From contig PLYR01000089.1 in NCBI GenBank assembly GCA_003153435.1, forward strand, positions 1 to 48,456: a stretch of DNA of 48,456 bases, written 5' to 3'. A program made the translations under genes and the position numbers. The notes under the pieces were generated by a model, which saw only the letters and a program-made list of their open reading frames with translations, was not told the origin of the DNA and made no database searches. This document shows, one piece after another, positions 33,323 to 41,732 of this stretch. Within the stretch, counting starts at the first letter, position 1. Every line of letters starts with the position of its first letter. This stretch comes from Bacteroidota bacterium. Lineage in GTDB: Bacteria; Bacteroidota; Bacteroidia; Palsa-965.

Positions 33323-36175
33323 TCAATGTGCCTCCAGCCAGTTCTTTCCATGGCCAATACCCACCTCAATGGGCACTTTCATGGGAATTGCTTTTCTCAT
33401 CCGCTCTTCCACCAGATGTTTCATGGGCTCTAGTTCTTCCATTGGAACATCAAACACCAATTCATCGTGAACCTGGAGAAGCATCTTTGATTTCATTTTC
33501 CCCTGCAGGAGATCCTGATGAATGTGTATCATCGCGATCTTAATCATATCTGCTGCTGAGCCCTGTATAGGGGCATTAATGGCATTTCGTTCGGCAAATC
33601 CTCTGACTGTGGCATTCGCTGAATTGATATCCCGAAGATACCTTCTCCTTCCCATGATCGTCTCGACATAGCCTCTCGTTCTTGCATTTTCAATGCTTTG
33701 GTCCATATAGGTTTTTACACCTGGGTATTGACTGAAGTAATTTTCAATGATCGAAGCAGCTTCCTTTCGGGGGATATTGAGTCGTTCGGAAAGCCCGAAG
33801 GACGAAATACCATAAATGATTCCAAAATTGACCATTTTCGCATTTCTCCTCATATCAGATGTTACATCCTCCAGCTTTATTCCATAAACTCTGGCTGCGG
33901 TAGCAGCGTGGATATCATTTCCACTTTGAAATGCTTCCAGCATTCCTTCATCTTTACTCAATTCTGCTATAATCCTTAATTCAATCTGTGAATAGTCGGC
34001 CGACATTAGTGTATAGCCCTCACCGCGCGGAACAAAAGCTTTTCTTACCTCCCTGCCCCTTTCTGTACGGATGGGGATATTCTGGAGATTCGGATTATCA
34101 GAACTGAGCCTTCCGGTTGAAGCCACTACCTGATTATAGCTGGTATGGATACGGCCTGTAGCCGGGTTAATCAGATCCGGCAGGGTATCTACATAGGTGT
34201 TTTTCAGCTTCACCAGCTCCCGGTAGTCCAGTATTTTACCTACGATTTCATGTTTGCCTGTAAGCTTTGTGAGGATATCCTCCCCGGTAGCATACTGACC
34301 TGTTTTTGTTTTTTTAGGCTTTTCGGTAATCTTCAATACTTCGAATAAAATATCTCCCACTTGCTTGGGAGAGCTTATATTGAAACGCGTTCCGGCCAGA
34401 GTTTGTATTTCCTGATCTACGGTCAGGATATCTTTCTCAAGGTCACGGGAGAGTTCTTTGAGAGCATTTTTATCGACCCGGATCCCTTCTGTTTCCATAG
34501 CAGAAAGCACAGGCACCAAGGGAATTTCCATATCACGAAACAGCTTTACCGTGTTTGTTTCCTGAAGCATGGGCTGAAATACATCTTTCAAACGGAGAGT
34601 GATGTCGGCATCTTCTGCAGCGTAATCTGCAATTTTTTCTACTTCCACATCTCTCATAGAGGTTTGACCTTTTCCCTTTTTCCCAATCAGTGTTTCAATA
34701 CTAACTGGAGAATATTGGAGATAGGTCTCTGCGAGCACGTTCATATTATGCCTCATATCGGGCTGCAGGAGGTAGTGTGCAATCATCGTATCGAAAAGCT
34801 CCCCTCCGATCCTGATTCCATATCGCTGAAGAATGTTCAGATCATATTTTATATTCTGTCCGATTTTGGAAATGCCTTTATCTTCAAAAACCGCGGAGAA
34901 TTCAGAAACCAGTTTTATGGCCAGGTCCTTATCTGCTGGCACGGGTACATACCAAGCAATGCCTGGCTTTAGTGAGAATGACATTCCAACCAGCTCTGCG
35001 GTCTGCGAATCAATTCCTGTGGTTTCTGTATCAAAGCAAAATTCCTTTGCTCCTGCCAGCTCCTGCAGCAATGACTTTCTTTTCTCCGGAGTATCGGCCA
35101 AGTGATAAGAATGCTTCGTATCTTCAATCGTGTGATATACTGTTGCTGTTGTCGTCGCTGTTGAATCTGCGGTTTCTTCTTCAGCTATTTCGGCTACTGA
35201 ACCAGAGGAACCGAACATATCAAACTGGCCCTTGTTTTTTTCTTTTGGAGCTTTGGGAGTTTTAGCCTCCGGAGCTTCTGAAGTGAGCGGTGTCTCTCCG
35301 AGTACCTGCTCTGCTATTCGTCTAAATTCCAGTTCTGAAAACAGTTCACGCAGCAATTCCTTGTTTGGCTCTTTGCGGATGAGTTCTTCTTCATTCAGTT
35401 CAATAGGTGCATCACAGATAATGGTGGCCAGCCTTTTCGACTGTATGGCCATATCCTTATTAAGTTCAACCTTCTCCTTCATCTTTCCTTTCAGCTTATC
35501 TGTATTTTGAAGGAGGTTTTCAATAGTACCGTAATCCTTGATAAACTGCATGGCTGTTTTCTCTCCTACACCGGGTATGCCCGGGATATTATCCACCTGA
35601 TCACCCATCAGTCCGAGTATATCAATTACCTGATCCACTCTTTGTATCTCCCATTTCTTACATACTTCTTCCACGCCCATAATCTCTACATCGTTCCCAA
35701 GTCTTGCCGGTTTATATATAAAAATATGATCGGAAACGAGCTGACCGAAATCCTTATCGGGGGTTACCATGTAGGTGGTGTAGCCATGTTTCTCGGCTTT
35801 CTTGGCCAAGGTTCCTATTACATCATCGGCTTCAAACCCCGGGAGTTTGAGCGCAGGAATGTTAAATGCTTCCACCAATCTGAAGATATAAGGGATGGCA
35901 ATGCTGAGTGCTTCTGGCATCTCTTCCCTGTTAGCTTTATAGCTTTCAAATTCAGTATGACGGTGGGTGGGCTCTGGTGTATCAAATACGACGGCCATAT
36001 GCGTAGGGTTCTCTTTCTTGATGAGATCGAGTAGCGTTAGCGTAAAGCCGAACACGGCCGAAGTATTCAAACCTTTTGAATTGACTCTGGGATTCTTTTG
36101 AAAAGCAAAGTAAGCCCTGTAAATTAGAGCGAAGGCATCGAGAAGGAACAGTTTTTTAGGTGTATTGCCTGTCAT
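33323..36175 (-). CDS. polA: DNA polymerase I
   Basis: The 950-residue protein has all three PolA modules. A 5'-3' flap exonuclease domain (1 to about 290) contains FLLDAFALIYRAYFAF, GFEADDVIGTLA and GLMGDQVDNIPGIPGVGEKTA. A Lys/Ala/Thr-rich linker (about 295-345) follows. A 3'-5' proofreading domain keeps its catalytic motifs: FDTETTG with D382 and E384, then GQNIKYDLNIL and YAAEDAD. The polymerase domain has SADYSQIELRI (motif A), RRNAKMVNFGIIYG (motif B) and LLQVHDELVFDV (motif C). Unlike Taq or Bacillus PolA, proofreading residues are intact. It functions in Okazaki fragment processing and repair. No obvious promoter lies in the 91 nt before the upstream terminator. Confidence 0.97.
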   Translation of the reverse strand: MTGNTPKKLFLLDAFALIYRAYFAFQKNPRVNSKGLNTSAVFGFTLTLLDLIKKENPTHMAVVFDTPEPTHRHTEFESYKANREEMPEALSIAIPYIFRLVEAFNIPALKLPGFEADDVIGTLAKKAEKHGYTTYMVTPDKDFGQLVSDHIFIYKPARLGNDVEIMGVEEVCKKWEIQRVDQVIDILGLMGDQVDNIPGIPGVGEKTAMQFIKDYGTIENLLQNTDKLKGKMKEKVELNKDMAIQSKRLATIICDAPIELNEEELIRKEPNKELLRELFSELEFRRIAEQVLGETPLTSEAPEAKTPKAPKEKNKGQFDMFGSSGSVAEIAEEETADSTATTTATVYHTIEDTKHSYHLADTPEKRKSLLQELAGAKEFCFDTETTGIDSQTAELVGMSFSLKPGIAWYVPVPADKDLAIKLVSEFSAVFEDKGISKIGQNIKYDLNILQRYGIRIGGELFDTMIAHYLLQPDMRHNMNVLAETYLQYSPVSIETLIGKKGKGQTSMRDVEVEKIADYAAEDADITLRLKDVFQPMLQETNTVKLFRDMEIPLVPVLSAMETEGIRVDKNALKELSRDLEKDILTVDQEIQTLAGTRFNISSPKQVGDILFEVLKITEKPKKTKTGQYATGEDILTKLTGKHEIVGKILDYRELVKLKNTYVDTLPDLINPATGRIHTSYNQVVASTGRLSSDNPNLQNIPIRTERGREVRKAFVPRGEGYTLMSADYSQIELRIIAELSKDEGMLEAFQSGNDIHAATAARVYGIKLEDVTSDMRRNAKMVNFGIIYGISSFGLSERLNIPRKEAASIIENYFSQYPGVKTYMDQSIENARTRGYVETIMGRRRYLRDINSANATVRGFAERNAINAPIQGSAADMIKIAMIHIHQDLLQGKMKSKMLLQVHDELVFDVPMEELEPMKHLVEERMRKAIPMKVPIEVGIGHGKNWLEAH

Positions 36176-36266
36176 AGAAAACGTATTTTTTTCCGGGTTA
36201 ATCAGGTATAAGAATCAGAATTAAAATTAATGTTTTTTTTCTCCCTTCCGGGATTAAGGAAAACAA

Positions 36267-36297
36267 AAATCCCTTCCTCTTTAAAAGGAAGGGATTT
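36267..36297 (-). terminator. Intrinsic terminator of the 36.3-kb exported protein gene
   Basis: A perfect 12-bp stem (AAATCCCTTCCT, 36267-36278, with 36286-36297) has a 7-nt loop. On the minus strand it is followed by a T-rich tract (TTTTTGTTTT), so it ends the gene at 36319-36876 and insulates polA. Confidence 0.82.
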
Positions 36298-36318
36298 CAG
36301 TCCTAATTGTCTTTATTT

Positions 36319-36876
36319 TCAGCTTTTCTGAGTCTTCGCCCAGTCGTTGTATTGCTGAAATACTTCTGTGAGCTGGTCGAAATCATATTTTTTCTCCTGT
36401 ACGTCTTTAAGAAGGGCTGTATCACCAGACATAAACTCTTCTACAATCTTACGAAAGTGTCCTGATTTCACTTTCACCATTTCTGTGGTGTTGGCTTTTT
36501 CCAGATAGAATTCTGATTTGTAGATGATATTATTTCCGCTCTGCCATTCGTACTGATATTCATAGAGGTTCAGAGATCCGGATGAAAGGCATTTTACAAA
36601 AGTTGTTTCTCCGTCAACCTGTTTGGAAACAAACCGGGTTCCTTCAAAACTAAACTCCTTCGCTTTAGCCGGATTGAATGTTTTCTTTTCGTCTTCCGAA
36701 CGCTTAACCATCACTTTGGAATAGAAATCGAATTCCTTTTTAGGAATTTTTATCTCACCTTTAACGGTATCACCGGTATTTAAGAGCACATAGCCTTGCT
36801 TCCATAAAAGTTGAGCCTGAGTAGACACACTCAGCTGGAGAAGGAACACCACAATCGACAGTTTCAATAGCTTCAT
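36319..36876 (-). CDS. Exported protein of unknown function
   Basis: A 185-residue protein with a signal peptide (MKLLKLSIVVFLLQLSVSTQA, then Q). The mature part opens LLWKQGYVLLNTGDTVKGEIKI and continues with strand/turn segments (FYSKVMVKRSEDEKKTFNP; AKEFSFEGTRFVSKQVDG; FVKCLSSGSLNLYEYQYEW). It ends in a helical tail (EEFMSGDTALLKDVQEKKYDFDQLTEVFQQYNDWA). The 'GDTVKGEI' opening resembles the start of the exported protein at 15.6 kb (DTLLLMNGKI). Such domains are common in Bacteroidota exported proteins of unknown role. Monocistronic, with a strong terminator. Confidence 0.8.
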   Translation of the reverse strand: MKLLKLSIVVFLLQLSVSTQAQLLWKQGYVLLNTGDTVKGEIKIPKKEFDFYSKVMVKRSEDEKKTFNPAKAKEFSFEGTRFVSKQVDGETTFVKCLSSGSLNLYEYQYEWQSGNNIIYKSEFYLEKANTTEMVKVKSGHFRKIVEEFMSGDTALLKDVQEKKYDFDQLTEVFQQYNDWAKTQKS

Positions 36877-36903
36877 AACACCATTTATTTTACCAATCTC
36901 AAA

Positions 36904-36920
36904 GGAAAAGAATCTTTTCC
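36904..36920. repeat. Perfect palindrome GGAAAAGA-A-TCTTTTCC
   Basis: Two 8-nt arms around a single central A lie 28 nt upstream of the ATG at 36876. The spacing and symmetry fit an operator, but no regulator is known and the sequence is low in complexity. Confidence 0.4.
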
Positions 36921-37003
36921 AAAATTAAAAATCAAATGAGCAAACTTATTAACAATGGAACGGCAATAAAATACCGGAGAATGAACCGGATCTCCAATGG
37001 GGA

Positions 37004-38014
37004 TCAGGGTTTTTCAGAGTAGATCACCTGAAGTAAAGTTTGACCGACACCTTTAAGAGTGTTCCGGTCAATAATACTCAGGTTATCAGCATGGGTATGA
37101 TGATAGGAACCGAAACCACCGGTAACGGAATTATAGTTGATGATGTCAACTGTTGGAATTTTCGCATCGCGATTGATGTAGAAGTGATCATCCGTAATCT
37201 GACCATCCTCGGTATACAGGAAAAAATTCGAGAACCCTATATCTGCAGCTTCTTGCCATATTTTTTTCACATAATCCGAAGCAAAGGCCATGGAGTTTGC
37301 CTCCATTGGGAAAGTCGCATTTTTAGCTCCTACCATATCCAGCAAAATACCGAAACGGGGATGATAATCTGGAGGCATGTTTTTTGTCCAGTACTGTGTG
37401 CCCAGACACCAGGCATCTTCCGGGTGTTTTGCTATGGAAAGACTATGTGGTTCACCAGTATCTTCTGCATCGAGGAACATGACATCCACACCTATCTGAG
37501 GACTCAATTTAGCAATCTGTCTAGCCACCTCCAACATCACTCCGCAACCGCTGGCTCCATCATCCGCACCGTCGATCGCTTCATTCTTACGTACCGAATC
37601 ATCATCAGCAATCCTTCGGCTGTCCCAATGTGAGAAAAGTATGATCCTTGCCTTTGATCCTGGGTTAAAAGAACCCATTATATTTTTGATCTTCATGCTT
37701 CTGTTCTCATAATCAGTAACCGTGCCTTCCTGAACATGAACAGTCAATCCATACATTTTCAGCTTGGTGATATACCACTCGGCGCATTTTTCATGAGCCT
37801 TTGTATTGGGTACGCGAGGACCAAAATCAACCTGTGTTTTGATGAAGGAGTATGAGGAGTCTGCATTAAAATCGGGGACCTGCACTGCATTCTTAACCAC
37901 TGGAAGTTCGGGAGGGGTTTCCGCTTTTTTGTCCGGTGTGCTACAGGATGCAAGGATGGAAACACAACCCAGGGTAAGGATCCATTTACTGATTGATACT
38001 CCAGCTTGTGCCAT
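37004..38014 (-). CDS. Glutaminyl-peptide cyclotransferase, M28-type lipoprotein
   Basis: The 336-residue protein has a lipoprotein signal (SILASC, lipid Cys24) and an M28 fold. The acidic and His set matches animal-type glutaminyl cyclases: SHWDSR (129-133), DGADDGASG with Asp151/152, FLDAEDTG with Glu184-Asp185, LLDMVGA with Asp226, ITDDHF with Asp275/276, and YHHTHADN with His306. The enzyme would convert an N-terminal Gln of exported proteins to pyroglutamate in the periplasm. That fits the many Gln+1 signal peptides in this window. The start (38014) lies 29 nt inside the 3' end of cysS. An M28 aminopeptidase is the alternative, but the DDH and HTxxD context favours cyclase. Confidence 0.85.
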   Translation of the reverse strand: MAQAGVSISKWILTLGCVSILASCSTPDKKAETPPELPVVKNAVQVPDFNADSSYSFIKTQVDFGPRVPNTKAHEKCAEWYITKLKMYGLTVHVQEGTVTDYENRSMKIKNIMGSFNPGSKARIILFSHWDSRRIADDDSVRKNEAIDGADDGASGCGVMLEVARQIAKLSPQIGVDVMFLDAEDTGEPHSLSIAKHPEDAWCLGTQYWTKNMPPDYHPRFGILLDMVGAKNATFPMEANSMAFASDYVKKIWQEAADIGFSNFFLYTEDGQITDDHFYINRDAKIPTVDIINYNSVTGGFGSYHHTHADNLSIIDRNTLKGVGQTLLQVIYSEKP

Positions 38015-39452
38015 CTTTTGAGTCTTTGATCTCTATATGCAGTTTATTGAGTTCTTCTCTTATTTTATCTGACTGTGCAAAATCCTTCCTATCCTTCGCT
38101 TCTTTGCGAAGGGAAAGAACTAATCCAACCGTTCCTTCCATCAGTTCATTGCTGAGTGTTGCTTCACTTCGCAGTCCCAATACATCAAACAAAAAGCCTT
38201 TCATGAATTTCTTCAGAGTCACAAGATCTTCTGAGCTGATGGTTTCAGAACCTGCATGTACCGCCTGAATAATCCTGGCCCCTTCGAAGAGGTGAGCAAG
38301 GAGGATAGGACTGTTAAAGTCATCGTTCATTGCCGCATAACATTTCTCTTCGAGTTCTTTAATGTTACTGGAAGAGGAGGATCCGGTACGCAGATTTTCA
38401 AGCAAGGCATAGGTACTCATGAGTCTCTGAAAACCTTTTTCACTTGCTTTCAGAGCTTCATTAGAAAAATCCAGTGTGCTCCGGTAATGGCTCTGGAGCA
38501 TAAAAAATCTTACGGTCATCGGAGAATACGCTTTGTCCAGCAAGGGGTGCGCCCCGGTAAACAACTCTCCCGGCAGGAAACCGTTGCCGGCAGATTTCGA
38601 CATCCGTGTTCCGTTGACGGTTAACATATTCGTATGCATCCAGTATCTCACAGGAGCTTTCTGATGGCATGCCTGGCTTTGGGCGATCTCGTTGGTATGA
38701 TGGGTGGCCTGAAGGTCCATTCCTCCACCGTGTATGTCAAAGGTATCGCCAAGGTATTTGCTACTCATGGCTGAACATTCAATATGCCAGCCCGGAAAGC
38801 CCCATCCCCAGGGAGAAGGCCAACGCATGACATGCTCCGGCTTTGCGTGTATCCAGAGTGCGAAATCGAGACGGCCCTTCTTCTCATCTTGTCCCCCTAA
38901 CTCCCGTGTTCCGGCAATAAGATCTTCCAGTTGCCTGTTGGTGAGCAATCCATAGGGATATTTCTGGTTGTATTTTTCCACATCAAAATAAACGGTCCCA
39001 TTCACTTCATAAGCATATCCATTGGCCAGAATCTGTTTAATCATTTCAATCTGTTCACAGATATGCCCTGTTGCAGTAGGTTCTATGCTGGGAGGACGCG
39101 TATTCAAAAGCTGCATCACTTCATGAAAGCCGAGTGTATATTTCTGGACAATCTCCATCGGTTCCACCTGCTCCAGCTTGGCCTTCTTTGCAAATTTGTC
39201 ATCGCCTTCATCCCGGTCGCCTTCCAGATGCCCTGCATCTGTAATATTCCGCACGTAACGAACTTTATAACCCAGGAAGCAGAGATAGCGGTAAACAAGA
39301 TCAAACGAAACAAAGGTGCGGCAGTTTCCAAGGTGGACATCGCTGTATACCGTTGGGCCACAAACATACATACCCACAAGAGGAGGATGCAGGGGTTCGA
39401 ATTTTTCTTTTGTACGGGTGAGGGTGTTATAAATGAACAATGGCTCCGTCAT
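37986..39452 (-). CDS. cysS: Cysteinyl-tRNA synthetase
   Basis: A 488-residue class I synthetase that charges tRNA-Cys. The N-terminus has [20 protein letters not shown] (zinc Cys and the HIGH-like HLGN). The middle has [23 protein letters not shown] and [10 protein letters not shown] (remaining zinc ligands), then TRMSKSAGN (KMSKS loop) and the family-typical helical C-domain ([22 protein letters not shown]). I chose ATG 39452, where homology begins; a longer frame to 39548 extends into the 3' part of the MORN gene. The glutaminyl cyclase gene overlaps its 3' end by 29 nt. Confidence 0.95.
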   Translation of the reverse strand: MTEPLFIYNTLTRTKEKFEPLHPPLVGMYVCGPTVYSDVHLGNCRTFVSFDLVYRYLCFLGYKVRYVRNITDAGHLEGDRDEGDDKFAKKAKLEQVEPMEIVQKYTLGFHEVMQLLNTRPPSIEPTATGHICEQIEMIKQILANGYAYEVNGTVYFDVEKYNQKYPYGLLTNRQLEDLIAGTRELGGQDEKKGRLDFALWIHAKPEHVMRWPSPWGWGFPGWHIECSAMSSKYLGDTFDIHGGGMDLQATHHTNEIAQSQACHQKAPVRYWMHTNMLTVNGTRMSKSAGNGFLPGELFTGAHPLLDKAYSPMTVRFFMLQSHYRSTLDFSNEALKASEKGFQRLMSTYALLENLRTGSSSSSNIKELEEKCYAAMNDDFNSPILLAHLFEGARIIQAVHAGSETISSEDLVTLKKFMKGFLFDVLGLRSEATLSNELMEGTVGLVLSLRKEAKDRKDFAQSDKIREELNKLHIEIKDSKDGTSWSINQ

Positions 39453-39492
39453 AGGAGCCAAAGTTAAAGAGTTTTCGTTAAAGAGGGAGAGA

Positions 39493-40419
39493 TTAATCTT
39501 CCAGTGGGGAATCGGCTTTGTAGGCTCCGTTTTCATAGAGCAGAACACGGGTCAGGATTCCGTTATCGGTATACATATATACTTTTCCGTTGATCAGCTT
39601 TCCGTTTACAAAGTCGCCCGACTTACTTTTCTGACGGTTCTTATTATAAAGTGTTGCTTTCCCGGTGATGGTAGCAAGGTCTACCGGTTTGGTTGTTTTA
39701 GTATCTACACCGCCTTCAATCTTTTCATCCGGCTTAACTTGTGTCGGAGGAGCATCTTTTGGAGCAGGAGGAGCCACATCTGTATTCTTGTTGGCTATAC
39801 TTGGATTCTTTGGCTCATAGAAGGTGGTCTTGGATGGATCGTTATCCAGGCTTCCTCCGTTAAATGTCTTTTTAGCTTTCAGGGAACCATCTTCATAGTA
39901 TTCGGTGACCACCCCGTCTTCCCTTCCTTCTTTCCAGTCGCCTTCAATCATCACCTTTCCATCTGGATAGAGATAAGTCTGTTTACCTTCTCTTTTACCG
40001 GTTTCGTTAAATGTAAACTGTTGCTGTACTGCGCCGGTTTCATAATAGAGTTTATAAGGACCTACCCAACGATTATTTTTCCAGTTCCCTTCTTCTGATA
40101 TTTTACCATTTTCATGGTACATAATAGCATAACCGTTAGGGCGGTTATTTTCGTAGGTCAGTTTATTCTGAAGATTTCCGTTGGGGAAGTAGTGTTTCCA
40201 GATGCCGACCTTCAGGCTATTCATGTATTTGCCTTCTTCAACCGTTGCATCCGGTGCATATTCAGGTAGATTAGCAAGTTTTCCGGAGATTATCCATTTA
40301 CCCTGCCGTTTTCCATTTGGATCCAGCATGTTTACCGTATCTTTTCCTTTCAGAACGAAAGACTGGGCCAGTCCAATCTTACAAATGATAAACAGAAATA
40401 TAAGAGTAGATTTTTTCAT
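39493..40419 (-). CDS. MORN/YwqK-type repeat exported protein
   Basis: The 308-residue protein starts at ATG 40419 with a signal peptide (MKKSTLIFLFIICKIGLA, then Q). About seven repeats follow of the type G-x-W/Y-x(4)-G-x(2)-x-Y-Y-E-N/D-G (for example GIWKHYFPNGNLQ, GNWKNNRWVGPYKLYYETG, GDWKEGREDGVVTEYYEDG, GKVYMYTDNGILT). A Pro/Lys/Asp linker (APPAPKDAPPTQVKPDEK) precedes the last repeats. These MORN_2 repeats form extended beta-hairpin arrays and are abundant in Bacteroidota exported proteins; a precise role is unknown. It is upstream of cysS on the same strand with a 40-nt gap. Confidence 0.88.
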   Translation of the reverse strand: MKKSTLIFLFIICKIGLAQSFVLKGKDTVNMLDPNGKRQGKWIISGKLANLPEYAPDATVEEGKYMNSLKVGIWKHYFPNGNLQNKLTYENNRPNGYAIMYHENGKISEEGNWKNNRWVGPYKLYYETGAVQQQFTFNETGKREGKQTYLYPDGKVMIEGDWKEGREDGVVTEYYEDGSLKAKKTFNGGSLDNDPSKTTFYEPKNPSIANKNTDVAPPAPKDAPPTQVKPDEKIEGGVDTKTTKPVDLATITGKATLYNKNRQKSKSGDFVNGKLINGKVYMYTDNGILTRVLLYENGAYKADSPLED

Positions 40420-40638
40420 CAATGGTCTGAATTTGCGCTCCTGATAATACTTTGTCTGTCTGTCCTTTCCGTAATACGTTCCAGCCAACCCGGCCTTCCC
40501 GTTTTAGATTAATGGCCTTTTTTCATCGACCTATTAAGCTATCGCAATTACGGTTTGCAATAATACGAACTTATTTTGATATGCTGATGAGTAGTTTGTT
40601 AGGGTTTAACGCAAATGCCTGTTTACAGGTTACAGAAA

Positions 40639-41580
40639 TTATAGCTTTTTCTTTAAATTAATAAACATATCCTCGGTCATGGTTTTCAAGTCGTACAAGG
40701 GTTTCCAGCCCCAATCTAAGCGGGAAGCAGAGTCGTCGATGCTTCTTGGCCATGTATCGGCAATTTGCTGTCTGGAATCAGGCTTATAACTTATCTTAAA
40801 ACCCGGTATCTTTTTTCTAATTTCCTCTGCAAGATCCTTCGGGGAGAAGCTAATTCCCCCCAGATTATAACTGGAACGGATCTTAATCCGTCCAGTTTCT
40901 GCATTCATCAGTTCCAGGGTTGCACGGATTGCATCGGGCATATACATCATCGGTAAAGCAGTGTCCGGGCCTAAAAAACATTCGTAAGAACTTGATTTTA
41001 AGGCCTCATGGAAAATATGAACGGCATAATCCGTAGTTCCTCCTCCCGGAGCCGACTTCCATCCGATCAATCCGGGATAACGAAGACTCCTTACATCTAC
41101 CCCATACTTTGCATGGTAGTATTCGCACCAGCGCTCTCCCGATTGCTTGCTGATTCCATAAACGGTACTGGGCTCCATAATGGTATACTGAGCCGTATTA
41201 TCTTTGGGGGTGTTTGGGCCAAAAACAGCTATGGAACTTGGCCAGTAAACCTTATCCAGGTGCTTTTCACGGGCCAATTCCAGTACATTCAGAAGACCTT
41301 CCATATTGAGTTTCCACGCGAAGAGGGGATTCTTTTCAGCCGTTGCAGAGAGAAGGGCAGCAAGCAGGTATATCTGGGTGATGCCATGTTTCTTCACTAT
41401 TTTCAGAAGCCCCTCACGGTCAGTTACATCCAAGGCTTCAAACAGTCCCTCTCCAGGAATTTCAGGAGCTTTGAGGTCTGATGCAATAACCTGGGATGAA
41501 CCGAATTGCGCCCTCAGAGCCTCCACCAGTTCCGTCCCAATCTGACCTGCAGAGCCAATCACAAGAATTTTATCCTTCAT
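40639..41580 (-). CDS. L-threonine 3-dehydrogenase, SDR (NAD-dependent epimerase-like) type
   Basis: A 313-residue extended short-chain dehydrogenase. The NAD fold has GSAGQIGTEL (Gly9, 12, 15) and the Asp after strand 2 (IASDLKAPE). The catalytic Tyr-Lys pair is in STVYGISK. The substrate region RSLRYPGLIGWKSAPGGGTTDYAVHIFHEAL and LPMMYMPDAIRATLELM is the pattern of SDR-type threonine dehydrogenases, which oxidise threonine to 2-amino-3-ketobutyrate. The matching ligase (Kbl) is not adjacent. Glycine from this route would feed the glycine cleavage system, whose gcvP is in the window. A general sugar-nucleotide epimerase is the less likely alternative. Confidence 0.87.
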   Translation of the reverse strand: MKDKILVIGSAGQIGTELVEALRAQFGSSQVIASDLKAPEIPGEGLFEALDVTDREGLLKIVKKHGITQIYLLAALLSATAEKNPLFAWKLNMEGLLNVLELAREKHLDKVYWPSSIAVFGPNTPKDNTAQYTIMEPSTVYGISKQSGERWCEYYHAKYGVDVRSLRYPGLIGWKSAPGGGTTDYAVHIFHEALKSSSYECFLGPDTALPMMYMPDAIRATLELMNAETGRIKIRSSYNLGGISFSPKDLAEEIRKKIPGFKISYKPDSRQQIADTWPRSIDDSASRLDWGWKPLYDLKTMTEDMFINLKKKL

Positions 41581-41608
41581 AAGATGAATGGAGATTCATT
41601 TAAGGGGG

Positions 41609-41616
41609 CAAAAATA
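41609..41616 (-). promoter_or_regulatory. -7 element TATTTTTG for the threonine dehydrogenase gene
   Basis: The minus strand reads TATTTTTG, 28 nt before the ATG at 41580. No good -33 at normal spacing; a tandem 12-mer lies just upstream. Confidence 0.45.
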
Positions 41617-41632
41617 TGGAAAAAAAGGATTC

Positions 41633-41656
41633 ATGACCTGATCAATGACCTGATCA
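41633..41656 (+). repeat. Tandem duplicated 12-mer ATGACCTGATCA
   Basis: Two exact adjacent copies lie between the divergent -7 elements of the threonine dehydrogenase and trhO genes. Each copy contains the palindrome TGATCA. It could be a paired regulator site or a chance tandem duplication. Confidence 0.5.
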
Positions 41657-41706
41657 AAGTCATCTCAAAGAGGGCCCGCAAAAGTTTACAATTGGCTCTA
41701 AGTCAT

Positions 41707-41714
41707 TATCTTTG
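41707..41714 (+). promoter_or_regulatory. -7 element TATCTTTG for trhO
   Basis: A perfect TAnnTTTG match lies 18 nt before the trhO ATG, with TTTA (41685-41688) 18 nt upstream as a partial -33. The leader would be very short. Confidence 0.5.
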
Positions 41715-41732
41715 CTGTTCTATTTCCAATCC

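Noticed and set aside
33698-36034. Several plus-strand open frames (up to about 200 codons) opposite polA
   Set aside because: They lie entirely antisense to a gene with clear catalytic motifs, have no signal, family motif or promoter, and reflect codon bias of the sense strand.
38931-39467. 178-codon plus-strand frame opposite cysS
   Set aside because: Antisense to conserved synthetase motifs and without any independent support.
40452-40661. 69-codon plus-strand frame in the gap between the MORN and threonine dehydrogenase genes
   Set aside because: It overlaps the end of the dehydrogenase gene and has an odd composition and no promoter at a suitable place. The 219-nt gap otherwise shows only a 5-bp hairpin (CCTGT/ACAGG near 40619-40630).
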